A stretch of 18,803 bases of DNA from Kangiella sp. (lineage in GTDB: Bacteria; Pseudomonadota; Gammaproteobacteria; Enterobacterales; Kangiellaceae). Each line of letters opens with the position of its first letter. The stretch's first letter is position 1. The notes below the pieces were generated by a model. That model worked only from the letters and a program-made list of their open reading frames with translations, was not told where the DNA came from and searched no databases. Made by a program: the position numbers and the translations under genes. Positions 6,588 to 13,249 of this stretch are shown one piece after another. The stretch covers positions 122,253 to 141,055 of the forward strand of contig NVVT01000012.1 in assembly GCA_002733465.1 (NCBI GenBank). The letters are read 5' to 3'.

Positions 6588-6778
6588 TGGTGCGCTTGTA
6601 TAACTTTAAAACTTAGCTATTTTCAATAATGATTGTTGCACCGCACTTTTTTCAATAACTACCCCAAGAAAGTTATTAAAATTGGCAATATATTTTTATA
6701 GTAACACTGTTAGTAACACACTCAACTGCAATGAATGAATAAACTCTATTTAAACAATGAGTTACCTTCTATTTTATG
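6588..6778. other. Intergenic region with direct repeats left of the attachment site
   Basis: No gene is seen. TAGTAACAC occurs twice, at 6699-6707 and 6711-6719, as direct repeats spaced 12 bp apart, 60-80 bp from the attachment core. This is the distance and form of arm-type integrase or excisionase sites. A GC-containing stem (AGTGGTGC with GCACCGCACT and a T tract ending near 6653) may act as a weak terminator for the membrane-protein gene. Confidence 0.3.
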
Positions 6779-6796
6779 TTCCGGCCCCGGGCACCA
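6779..6796 (+). other. attR: Right attachment site: 18-nt copy of a tRNA 3' end
   Basis: TTCCGGCCCCGGGCACCA reads exactly as the last part of a tRNA: end of the T loop (TT), T-stem strand CCGGC, acceptor strand CCCGGGC, discriminator A and CCA. The bases upstream do not continue as a T loop and arm, so this is not a full tRNA gene. Integrases of phage satellites commonly recombine at tRNA 3' ends and leave such a copy at the far border. A73 and an acceptor pairing with GCCCGGG fit tRNA-Leu. The intact tRNA and integrase are expected to the left of the window. Confidence 0.72.
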
Positions 6797-6901
6797 TTTA
6801 TCCTTTAAAATCAAATATTTAAGCTATGTGGTTCAATATTGTGCATCATTAGCATTATTTAATTCATTCAAAATAACCTGTAAATCAAACTAGTAACAGA
6901 A

Positions 6902-6956
6902 TTGACATTTAGTTTTATCTATACAATAATGCGTCCCTAGTCCTAGGATTGGGGAC
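6902..6956 (+). promoter_or_regulatory. Promoter and palindromic operator candidate of the toxin-antitoxin-like operon
   Basis: TTGACA (6902-6907), a 17-bp spacer and AATAAT (6925-6930) form a good sigma-70 promoter. An imperfect 24-bp palindrome at 6933-6956, centred on TCCTAGGA with GTCCC/GGGAC ends (20 of 24 positions symmetric), covers the expected transcription start. That position suits a repressor. The helix-turn-helix protein encoded 54 bp downstream is the natural candidate for autoregulation. Confidence 0.6.
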
Positions 6957-7009
6957 ATTCCGTTTGGCAGGTTGCTTGAAAAATAAATGTAGAGAGTTTA
7001 ATTGAAAAT

Positions 7010-7639
7010 ATGAAAAGCCAAGACATACTATTACTCCTCAAATTAGTTTCTTTACATGGTCGTAATAAACATAGATTAGAAAATTCTTCAGTTATTGACC
7101 TCAAGGCAAAATGGCGAGAGATAAATAGAAGTGATCCTTCTAAGTCGTTAAAATTAGACTCTTTTGAAAGTGCGTTCTCTGTAAGAGCGTTAGCCCTACA
7201 AACTGGCATTAGCAAATCCCAAGTCAGTTTATCTCTAAATCGATGCTTCGATATTGGTTTAGCAAAACAAGATAGAAAATTAATGCTCCCTAAAGCGAAT
7301 TCTAAAGCACTGGTTGAGTTCATTGGTTATGGCCTTCGATACGTATTTCCGGCTAAAAGAGGAGTGGTTACACGCGGTATTGCAACTTCAATTGCGGCTC
7401 CCGTGCTTCTAGGACAAATAATGACTTCTGGAGATTTACCGCCAGTATGGCCTGATGCGTTAGGTAGCGTTAAAGGTGTATCCATTGAACCTTTGCATAA
7501 AAATATAAGAAAGGCTGTAGACAATGATATCGTATTGTATGCAATGTTAGCGCTTACAGACTCGATTCGTATAGGTTCCTCTAGAGAAAGGAGTTTGGCA
7601 TTAAAAAAACTAAATACTCTAATAAAGGAATTAGAATGA
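7010..7639 (+). CDS. Winged-helix regulator, putative antitoxin of the nucleotidyltransferase
   Basis: The 209-aa protein carries a MarR-like helix-turn-helix at about residues 62-95 ('FSVRALALQTGISKSQVSLSLNRCFDIGLAK'). A conserved-looking C-terminal part follows ('GLRYVFPAKRGVVTRGIATSIAAP', 'PPVWPDALGSVKGVSIEPLHKNIRKAV', 'YAMLALTDSIRIG'). It overlaps the nucleotidyltransferase gene by ATGA, with the regulator first, as in many toxin-antitoxin pairs. The start ATG 7010 has only a weak Shine-Dalgarno sequence. I do not see the AbiEi pattern, so this is a different partner type from classical AbiE. The product probably binds the palindrome at 6933-6956. The antitoxin function is inferred from the pairing. 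Confidence 0.7.
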   Translation: MKSQDILLLLKLVSLHGRNKHRLENSSVIDLKAKWREINRSDPSKSLKLDSFESAFSVRALALQTGISKSQVSLSLNRCFDIGLAKQDRKLMLPKANSKALVEFIGYGLRYVFPAKRGVVTRGIATSIAAPVLLGQIMTSGDLPPVWPDALGSVKGVSIEPLHKNIRKAVDNDIVLYAMLALTDSIRIGSSRERSLALKKLNTLIKELE

Positions 7640-8328
7640 GTAATATTAACTTACAGAAAGAAATGATTGAGCTTGTTGCTGTTTCTCTAGGTAAGGAGCT
7701 ATTAGATTTAATGGTTTTCGTAGGCGGTTGTACTACAGGTTTATTAGTGACCGATGATTTTACGAAGGAGCAAGTTCGCTATACAGATGATGTTGATCTA
7801 GTCGTTCACGTTATTAGTAAAGGAGAATGGTATCAGCTATTGGATAAATTAAGATCTAAAGGATTCCGTGAAGATATGGAATCTTCAGATAGTGTCATTT
7901 GTAGAATGGTTATTGATGGTCTAAAAGTTGATTTTATGCCTGACGATCCTAGTATCTTGAGCTTCAGTAACTGTTGGTATCCAGATGTTTTAGAGACAGC
8001 CAGCTTACATCAAATATCCACTGAATTGACCATCCGATTAATTAGTCCAGAATATTTTATTGCAACAAAAATAGAAGCATTTAAAGGTAGAGGAGAGAAT
8101 GATGTTCTTTCAAGTCATGATATTGAAGATCTATTAAACCTTTATGCTGGACGTAGTGAGTTAGTTAGTGAGATCAAAAGAGCTAATGAAAAGGTGAAAA
8201 TCTATATAAGCCATGAATTGAAAAAGTTACTTTCAGATATTAATTTTGAATACGCAGTTCAAAGCGCATCAAATAATGACATTGATAGAGAGCGTCTAAT
8301 CTTTGAACGTTTGGAAGCATGTTTATAA
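7636..8328 (+). CDS. AbiEii/MNT-like nucleotidyltransferase, putative toxin
   Basis: The 230-aa product has a DNA polymerase beta-type nucleotidyltransferase core: 'FVGG' (G30-G31), 'YTDDVDLVV' with metal-binding D52 and D54, and the third carboxylate D99 in 'GLKVDFMP'. 'FSNCWYPDVLETA' and 'LISPEYFIATKIEAFKGRGENDVLSSHDIEDLLNL' are typical of AbiEii-like families. Such enzymes transfer nucleotides to RNA, often tRNA, or to protein and arrest growth when the partner is lost. All catalytic acids are present, so it appears active. The gene is translationally coupled to the upstream regulator and is followed 23 bp later by an esterase gene that may share the transcript. It could also act in phage defence. 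The substrate cannot be read from sequence. Confidence 0.82.
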   Translation: MSNINLQKEMIELVAVSLGKELLDLMVFVGGCTTGLLVTDDFTKEQVRYTDDVDLVVHVISKGEWYQLLDKLRSKGFREDMESSDSVICRMVIDGLKVDFMPDDPSILSFSNCWYPDVLETASLHQISTELTIRLISPEYFIATKIEAFKGRGENDVLSSHDIEDLLNLYAGRSELVSEIKRANEKVKIYISHELKKLLSDINFEYAVQSASNNDIDRERLIFERLEACL

Positions 8329-8351
8329 ATTTTTAATTGGAACTCAAAAAC

Positions 8352-8942
8352 ATGATTATCATCTACCTACACGGTTTTAGAAGTACCGGAAACAGCGGAA
8401 AGACTCAAACTTTAAGAACGATGTTTCCAAACCATAAAGTGATTGGTTGTGATTATGCACCTCACAGTCCACTAGTGGCTGAACAACAATTGCGAGAGTT
8501 AATCGCAAAAGAAATAGAATCGGAATCAAAGTCCAGAGAAGGACATGAGAGTGTTATCGTTATCGGAACATCGTTGGGTGGTTTTTGGGCGCGTTGGATG
8601 GCAAAGGAGTTTGGTGTAAAGGCGTTAATCATTAACCCATCATTACATCCTGATAGTACTTTACCTACAGGTGAATTTGAAATTTACGATGAGAGTCATT
8701 CTTTAATTAAAGTCACATCAGATGATTTAGAAAGCTTCAAACAATATAAAGTTGCTTCAGGTGATGCAAGAGCGCTTAAATGTGAGGTATGGGTTGCTAT
8801 TAATGATGAGTTATTGGATGCTGATGCGATTGTAGAGGAATTAGAGGATATTCATAATCTAAAGACCTTTGAGTCTGGCGGTCATCGGTTTTCACAGTTT
8901 GGCGAGATGAAACCTCAAATAGGTCGTTTTATAATTAGTTAG
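8352..8942 (+). CDS. YqiA/YcfP-like alpha/beta-hydrolase (esterase)
   Basis: The start ATG 8352 gives 'MIIIYLHGF', the usual N-terminus of this family. An in-frame TTG at 8337 would add five residues. The 196-aa protein has the oxyanion region 'YLHGF' (5-9), the nucleophile elbow 'GTSLGG' with S74, and 'GGHRF' with catalytic H178. An acidic residue in 'VAINDELLDAD' (about 150-162) probably completes the triad. YqiA and YcfP relatives are small cytosolic esterases of uncertain physiological role. It is only 23 bp after the nucleotidyltransferase gene on the same strand. Whether it belongs to that module or is an ordinary accessory gene is unclear. Confidence 0.8.
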   Translation: MIIIYLHGFRSTGNSGKTQTLRTMFPNHKVIGCDYAPHSPLVAEQQLRELIAKEIESESKSREGHESVIVIGTSLGGFWARWMAKEFGVKALIINPSLHPDSTLPTGEFEIYDESHSLIKVTSDDLESFKQYKVASGDARALKCEVWVAINDELLDADAIVEELEDIHNLKTFESGGHRFSQFGEMKPQIGRFIIS

Positions 8943-9003
8943 TAGTTAGCACTTAATATCAGAGCTTGGCGTACTAAACCTTGACGTTAAATTCTAAATT
9001 ATT

Positions 9004-9480
9004 TTACTCTATTACACCAAAATCTCTTAACATCTTATTGTCATCTTCAATGACAATTCGTTTTGCTTCTTTGGAGGTGAAATATTTTGCATTACGCCTA
9101 ATTCCAACGCGATCTAAATCTAATCGATCTGCATCCCAGCAGGTTGCTATGGTGATATCTGTCGCTAGAGATCCAAATGTATGTCCACTACATGCTCGGC
9201 ATAATTGCTTAAATTGTTCATCTGTAAGATCTATTTTTGAGCGATGAAGCTTGAGGAACTCGGCGGCGCGTGGACCATGTTCATTATCACTATTTTCGTT
9301 TTCTCTTTTACAGTCATGAAAATAGGCGAAGTATGAGACTACAGAAGGATCTGCATCATTAAATTGGCACAGGTAAAGCCCGTTCCTTTCAACTGTTCGC
9401 CAATGGTGGATACCATGTACGTGACTATTGTAGAAAGCGGATTCAGTGGCCAAAAAATCTAAAATGTCTTTTGTTATCAA
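9004..9480 (-). CDS. HD-domain phosphohydrolase-like protein
   Basis: The 158-aa protein shows the HD-superfamily metal ligands: 'HVHGIHHWRTVERNG' (H25/H26), 'AYFHDCKRENE' with H55-D56, 'SGHTFG' (H100) and 'WDADRLDL' (D116/D118). Small HD proteins of this type are predicted metal-dependent phosphohydrolases, and the substrate is unknown. This is the only clear minus-strand gene in the window, convergent with the esterase gene (61 bp between stop codons). The start is TTG at 9480; an in-frame stop lies just upstream and no ATG is near. There is no clear Shine-Dalgarno sequence, but an extended -10 promoter lies about 30 bp upstream. Confidence 0.78.
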   Translation of the reverse strand: MITKDILDFLATESAFYNSHVHGIHHWRTVERNGLYLCQFNDADPSVVSYFAYFHDCKRENENSDNEHGPRAAEFLKLHRSKIDLTDEQFKQLCRACSGHTFGSLATDITIATCWDADRLDLDRVGIRRNAKYFTSKEAKRIVIEDDNKMLRDFGVIE

Positions 9481-9510
9481 TGTTTATAGGGCTAAAAGAA
9501 GTGGTGAGTA

Positions 9511-9538
9511 TTTATACCATGATATATGAAGAAGGCAA
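9511..9538 (-). promoter_or_regulatory. Extended -10 promoter of the HD-domain gene
   Basis: On the minus strand, TTGCCT (9533-9538), a 16-bp spacer and TATAAA (9511-9516) are preceded by TGG just upstream of the -10, an extended -10 arrangement. Transcription would start near 9504, leaving a leader of about 25 nt. Confidence 0.5.
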
Positions 9539-9660
9539 TAGGTTCGATATGCTAAGATCTGGTTAAGCTGAATATTACCAATTTACTTGGGTAATGTTGA
9601 GTGTTACGCTCGTAAGCAGTGCTGGACTGGCAAGGAATAAGGACTGTAAAGAATAATAAA

Positions 9661-10032
9661 ATGGACTGTATCTTCTGTAATTTATCAAATGACCGAATCA
9701 TTCAAGAAAATGAATTATTCATCGTGATCAATGATGGCTATCCCGTCACCCAATACCATCAATTAATTATCCCCAAGCGCTGTGTGAAAACATGGTTTGA
9801 GCTGAACGAAAAAGAATTAACTTCGCTAAATAACTTATTGCATAAACAAAAATACGTGCTAGAGCAAGAAAACCCTTCTATTACTGGTTTTAACATTGGT
9901 ATGAATTGTGGTGAAGATGCAGGACAAACGGTTATGCATTGTCACGTGCATTTAATTCCGAGAAGGAAAGGGGATATGGATGAACCTAGAGGTGGCGTTC
10001 GTGGGGTTATTCCTGAGAAACAGGCGTATTAA
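9661..10032 (+). CDS. HIT-family nucleotide hydrolase
   Basis: The ATG at 9661 gives 'MDCIFC', the standard HIT-protein N-terminus with two Cys of a possible zinc site. An in-frame TTG at 9619 would add 14 residues without support. The 123-aa protein ends with the histidine triad 'HCHVHLIPRR' (H93, H95, H97) and contains 'GFNIGMNCGEDAGQTV', all family hallmarks. HIT proteins hydrolyse or transfer nucleotides from substrates such as AMP-X or dinucleoside polyphosphates, with the middle His as nucleophile. The stop is 2 bp before the HNH nuclease start, so the two genes are coupled. Sensing or removing a nucleotide signal for the nuclease partner is a possibility, not shown. Confidence 0.9.
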   Translation: MDCIFCNLSNDRIIQENELFIVINDGYPVTQYHQLIIPKRCVKTWFELNEKELTSLNNLLHKQKYVLEQENPSITGFNIGMNCGEDAGQTVMHCHVHLIPRRKGDMDEPRGGVRGVIPEKQAY

Positions 10033-10034
10033 AA

Positions 10035-11003
10035 ATGCTCACAGAAAAACTTCAAATCGAATTTATACAGTATTTGTCTCGCCTTTTTAGAGAAGGTGAT
10101 TTCTCAGCGACATACAAATATGCTTTTCTAAATGCTTTGGCTGATCTTTGTGTAGAAAACAAATTAGAAAACAATATAGTGATTTCTGTTAGAGCCTTGA
10201 CCGAAAAAATGGTTGAGCTGTATTGGGAGCAATCCCGTCCATTTTCAGATCAGAACCACTATTTGCTTCAAAATAGCGGGAGACAATCTGCAATCATTAA
10301 TAGGATCATTGAGAAACAATCTCAGGGATATAGACTTGGACAATTTAAACTAAATGCAAATGAATTCGGTCGATTTATTTCGGGCCTTATTCCAACTATA
10401 AAAAATGGTCCTTTATGGAGGCTACAGATTTTGTCTGAACATTTAATTAAGTTTTTGTACACTCCAGCAGATGGTCATAACTCTATTCGATTGAATGATG
10501 GTATACAAAAATGTTTTCAGATCTATTATGATTTAATTATTTCTCTCACTAGAGATCGTTGGCAGCAAAAAATAAGAAGTATTCCATCAAATTTTGATCT
10601 TCTTGGTAAACAGGGCGATCTAGAGAATTTCTTATTTGGTACAAAACGAAAATCCTTAAAAAAGGTGGAAGAACTACTACAAGAACTACAAAAGGGAATT
10701 TGCTTTTATTGTGAGAAAATAATGAGAGATAAAGTGGCGGTAGATCATTTCATTCCTTGGTCAAGATATCCAAATGACTTGGGACACAATTTTGTTCTCG
10801 CGCATGATAAATGTAATAGTAGTAAAAAAGACTACCTCGCTAATAGTAGTTATTTGAGAAAATGGGATGAATATAATTTAAATTTATTTAGAGTGGATAT
10901 TGAAGATTCATTAGCATCGTATTTTTTATGTGATGCAGATAGGTCGTTAGCGATCTCGGATTGGGCGTATGCAAATAATACTGCACCGTTGTGGAATTTG
11001 TGA
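10035..11003 (+). CDS. HNH endonuclease coupled to a HIT protein
   Basis: The C-terminal third of this 322-aa protein carries an HNH nuclease: C223-x2-C226 ('CFYC'), 'VDHFIPW' with H238, 'GHNFVLAHDKCNSSKKDYL' with N252, H257 and a second zinc pair led by C260. The N-terminal 200 residues are mostly helical and unrecognised, and may serve in recognition or regulation. ATG 10035 lies 2 bp after the HIT gene stop, within AT-rich sequence with no separate Shine-Dalgarno, consistent with translational coupling. HNH proteins cut DNA, and this one could be a defence nuclease. No methyltransferase is nearby, so a classical restriction-modification system is unlikely. Confidence 0.85.
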   Translation: MLTEKLQIEFIQYLSRLFREGDFSATYKYAFLNALADLCVENKLENNIVISVRALTEKMVELYWEQSRPFSDQNHYLLQNSGRQSAIINRIIEKQSQGYRLGQFKLNANEFGRFISGLIPTIKNGPLWRLQILSEHLIKFLYTPADGHNSIRLNDGIQKCFQIYYDLIISLTRDRWQQKIRSIPSNFDLLGKQGDLENFLFGTKRKSLKKVEELLQELQKGICFYCEKIMRDKVAVDHFIPWSRYPNDLGHNFVLAHDKCNSSKKDYLANSSYLRKWDEYNLNLFRVDIEDSLASYFLCDADRSLAISDWAYANNTAPLWNL

Positions 11004-11037
11004 GTGGCATACATTTCTACGAACAGTTATTTTTGAG

Positions 11038-11066
11038 TTTATTTATTTTAAAGATAAATAAATTTT
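11038..11066 (+). terminator. Terminator-like hairpin after the HNH gene
   Basis: Perfect 9-bp arms TTTATTTAT (11038-11046) and ATAAATAAA (11054-11062) with a 7-nt loop are followed by TTTT. The stem is all A/T, hence weak, but its place 35 bp after the HNH stop codon and the T tract fit a transcription end. Confidence 0.4.
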
Positions 11067-11068
11067 AG

Positions 11069-11212
11069 CTGACAGTTGACTTAGCAATTAGCTGTAATTT
11101 TGACGACGCGATTTATTCGAATTTGCAGGATGAAGTTGAATTTTGGAAAGAGGGTAGGGAGTTTTTGCCTGTTAGGAAGAATGAAGTTCGAAGGATATTT
11201 GAGTTTTGCTAG
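11069..11212 (+). pseudogene. Possible gene remnant or small ORF
   Basis: A 47-codon open frame ends at TAG 11210-11212. It has no ATG or GTG start and follows a stop codon at 11066-11068. The translation reads like real protein ('DDAIYSNLQDEVEFWKEGRE' and then 'FLPVRKNEVRRIFEFC'), with balanced charges and no low-complexity sequence, unlike random AT-rich DNA. It could be the 3' end of a deleted gene between the HNH and nuclease genes. The rest of the 304-bp gap (11004-11307) holds no gene. I do not recognise the family. Confidence 0.35.
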
Positions 11213-11307
11213 GTGAACAAGTAAATTTAGTTGTGGTAATTGCGAATGCATATCGTAAAAAATGCAATTCCCATGACCGGTTTAAAGTTTAATTTAAGGA
11301 GATATTT

Positions 11308-13152
11308 ATGAAGTTGGGTCAAGTACTGTCACAAATTAATCAAGTGGAACGGTCAAAGTTTATAAGCTGTTTAGATAGAATATGCACCATAGCCACTAAA
11401 GACAATAATGAGTTGTCTGAAACGTTATCAAAAATTGATGGTCAGCTACGTAGCGCATCAGGAAGTGAAATAACGCAGTTGTTTGCTGTACTTACCAGGT
11501 ATTTTAATGATTATGCTAGGGAGCAAATATCTCTTGGTGGTGGGCAAATGACGTTACTGCTTAATATTTTATCTAGGGATGGCAATGGTATTGCTAGAAC
11601 ATCCTGGATTGAAAAATTGTACGCTGACGAATACTTAAAGTTGAATAATCTATCTAACGAATTAAAGCAACTAATTGAGGGGAAATCTGAAAGCGGTGAA
11701 TACGACCGTGGAACTAGACTATCAATTTATAAAGACTGTTTTAGTACTGCTTACACGAATGACCTTAGATTAAATCGTGAAGCGAAGGTAACAGATGATG
11801 AACGTATGATCTTGAATACGTTGGCTGACGGTATGGGAATGTCGAGCGATGAAGCTCTTGCCGTTGAAAATATCGTTGTACCAGTACCTGATAGTAATAT
11901 TTTGGATGCTCTTAATATGTTAAGAGAAATAGGTATTGTTTTTATAGATAAACGTCGTTCTGAAGTCTTGATAGCCGATGAAATAGTGATGATTTTGCAC
12001 GAAATACAAAATAAGGAGCTAGCGGATAAGTACGTTCTAAGAATATTACGCTCACTAAACGATGCAGAGCTGTCTTTAGTTCTGCGTAAGCATGGACAGA
12101 TTAGTCGAGGAGTTTCTCGTCAGGCGAAAATTAAGTTTATTGCTCATGCAGGCATACCTATAAGAAGCGTTTTGGCGAGAGATATGTTTGGTACTGATGA
12201 TACTCAAAATCTAAGAAAAGAGAGATTGAAATCATTAATTGATAATTTGGGAATCGATACACCTAGGCTCGGAGTAACTCTGGATGACCGAATTAATTTA
12301 TTAATTGGCACATTAAAGTCTGGAGCCGAAGGCGAATTCAATGCATTGAGTGCGAGCGGATTTAAAGAGTTGGTGATTTCATTATCCGAAACCGTCCCAC
12401 CTGTAATGAGCCGGTTACGAGATGATTTCGAAATTGAAGAGTTAGAAAAACTAGACCCAGACCGTTTAAGAGCACTTGGCATATCACCTCTTGATATCTT
12501 GTATGTTTATTCAAATGATGAAATTAAACAAATTCGTGATGATATGAAACTATCAAAACGAAATAATCCTCGTACAGTCATATTGGAAAATTTTGCTAGC
12601 GCAAATGACCGACTATTGGAAAATTATGTGTTGCTTGCTAAGCGAGATTTGGCAGGACTTAATGCTGTTGGAATTGAAATTAGAGAGTCGGAAATAGGAA
12701 TCAAGTTTGAAGAAATTACGCGAACTATATTTGAACAGTTGGGTTTTCATATTGATGAAGATTTAAGAAAACAAATTAATACAGCCAAAGACCAAGCGGA
12801 TATCATTATATCACTCAGTGATGACGATATTATTATTGGTGAAGCCAAGTCATATAAAAACGGCGACTTTGCAAAATATTCATCAACTTCACGACAAGTA
12901 AAGTCCTACGTCAATAAGTATGAAGCAAACGGAAAAAGAGTCGCTCAAGTTTTGATTGTAGCACCTGGCTTTTCTCGGAATTTTATTGAATCGGCAGAAA
13001 TGGATACTGATATAAATATTTCTTTATTGGAAGCCGAAGGACTAAAAAAGATATTGATGGCTTACAATGTTCGTCGAAATCCAAAATTTTCAGCGAAACT
13101 TCTTACGAAAGGTGGGCTGTTGAAAGCTGAATTAATAGCCAAGACTATATAG
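11308..13152 (+). CDS. Unrecognised 614-aa protein with C-terminal PD-(D/E)XK nuclease domain
   Basis: ATG 11308 follows TTAAGGAGATATTT, a strong ribosome binding site. Residues about 1-440 are helical and charged, without a motif that I know. The segment 'GIKFEEITRTIFEQLGF' (E468/E469), then 'DQADIIISL' (D498) and 'IIIGEAKS' (E512-A-K514) form a PD-(D/E)XK restriction-type core with all acids and the Lys intact. 'SSTSRQVKSYVNKYEANGKRVAQVLIVAPGF' continues the fold. No membrane segment is seen. It stands between the HNH gene and a STAND-nuclease gene on the same strand, 97 bp before the latter. A defence nuclease of an undescribed type is the simplest reading. The N-terminal region would supply target sensing. 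Confidence 0.7.
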   Translation: MKLGQVLSQINQVERSKFISCLDRICTIATKDNNELSETLSKIDGQLRSASGSEITQLFAVLTRYFNDYAREQISLGGGQMTLLLNILSRDGNGIARTSWIEKLYADEYLKLNNLSNELKQLIEGKSESGEYDRGTRLSIYKDCFSTAYTNDLRLNREAKVTDDERMILNTLADGMGMSSDEALAVENIVVPVPDSNILDALNMLREIGIVFIDKRRSEVLIADEIVMILHEIQNKELADKYVLRILRSLNDAELSLVLRKHGQISRGVSRQAKIKFIAHAGIPIRSVLARDMFGTDDTQNLRKERLKSLIDNLGIDTPRLGVTLDDRINLLIGTLKSGAEGEFNALSASGFKELVISLSETVPPVMSRLRDDFEIEELEKLDPDRLRALGISPLDILYVYSNDEIKQIRDDMKLSKRNNPRTVILENFASANDRLLENYVLLAKRDLAGLNAVGIEIRESEIGIKFEEITRTIFEQLGFHIDEDLRKQINTAKDQADIIISLSDDDIIIGEAKSYKNGDFAKYSSTSRQVKSYVNKYEANGKRVAQVLIVAPGFSRNFIESAEMDTDINISLLEAEGLKKILMAYNVRRNPKFSAKLLTKGGLLKAELIAKTI

Positions 13153-13249
13153 ACAGGTAAAAAAACAATGGGGTAGATAAAATCGAACTAAATCATCTGA
13201 CTATTTTGTTTTACATAAATTATCATATAAACACAAAAATTAGAAAACT

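Noticed and set aside
6700..6796. Complete tRNA gene
   Set aside because: Only the 3' end matches. No anticodon arm, D arm or 5' acceptor strand occurs upstream.
1309..6796. PICMI-type minimalist satellite
   Set aside because: As I recall, those elements integrate next to fis and lack capsid genes. This one has capsid and protease genes and a tRNA-type attachment site.
7010..8328. Classical AbiE (AbiEi plus AbiEii)
   Set aside because: The first protein lacks the AbiEi pattern; only the nucleotidyltransferase is AbiEii-like.
8981..9247. Plus-strand ORF of 88 codons
   Set aside because: It is the antisense shadow of the HD-domain gene, which has clear catalytic motifs.
10035..11003. Type II restriction-modification system
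   Set aside because: The HNH protein has no adjacent DNA methyltransferase; its partner is a HIT protein.
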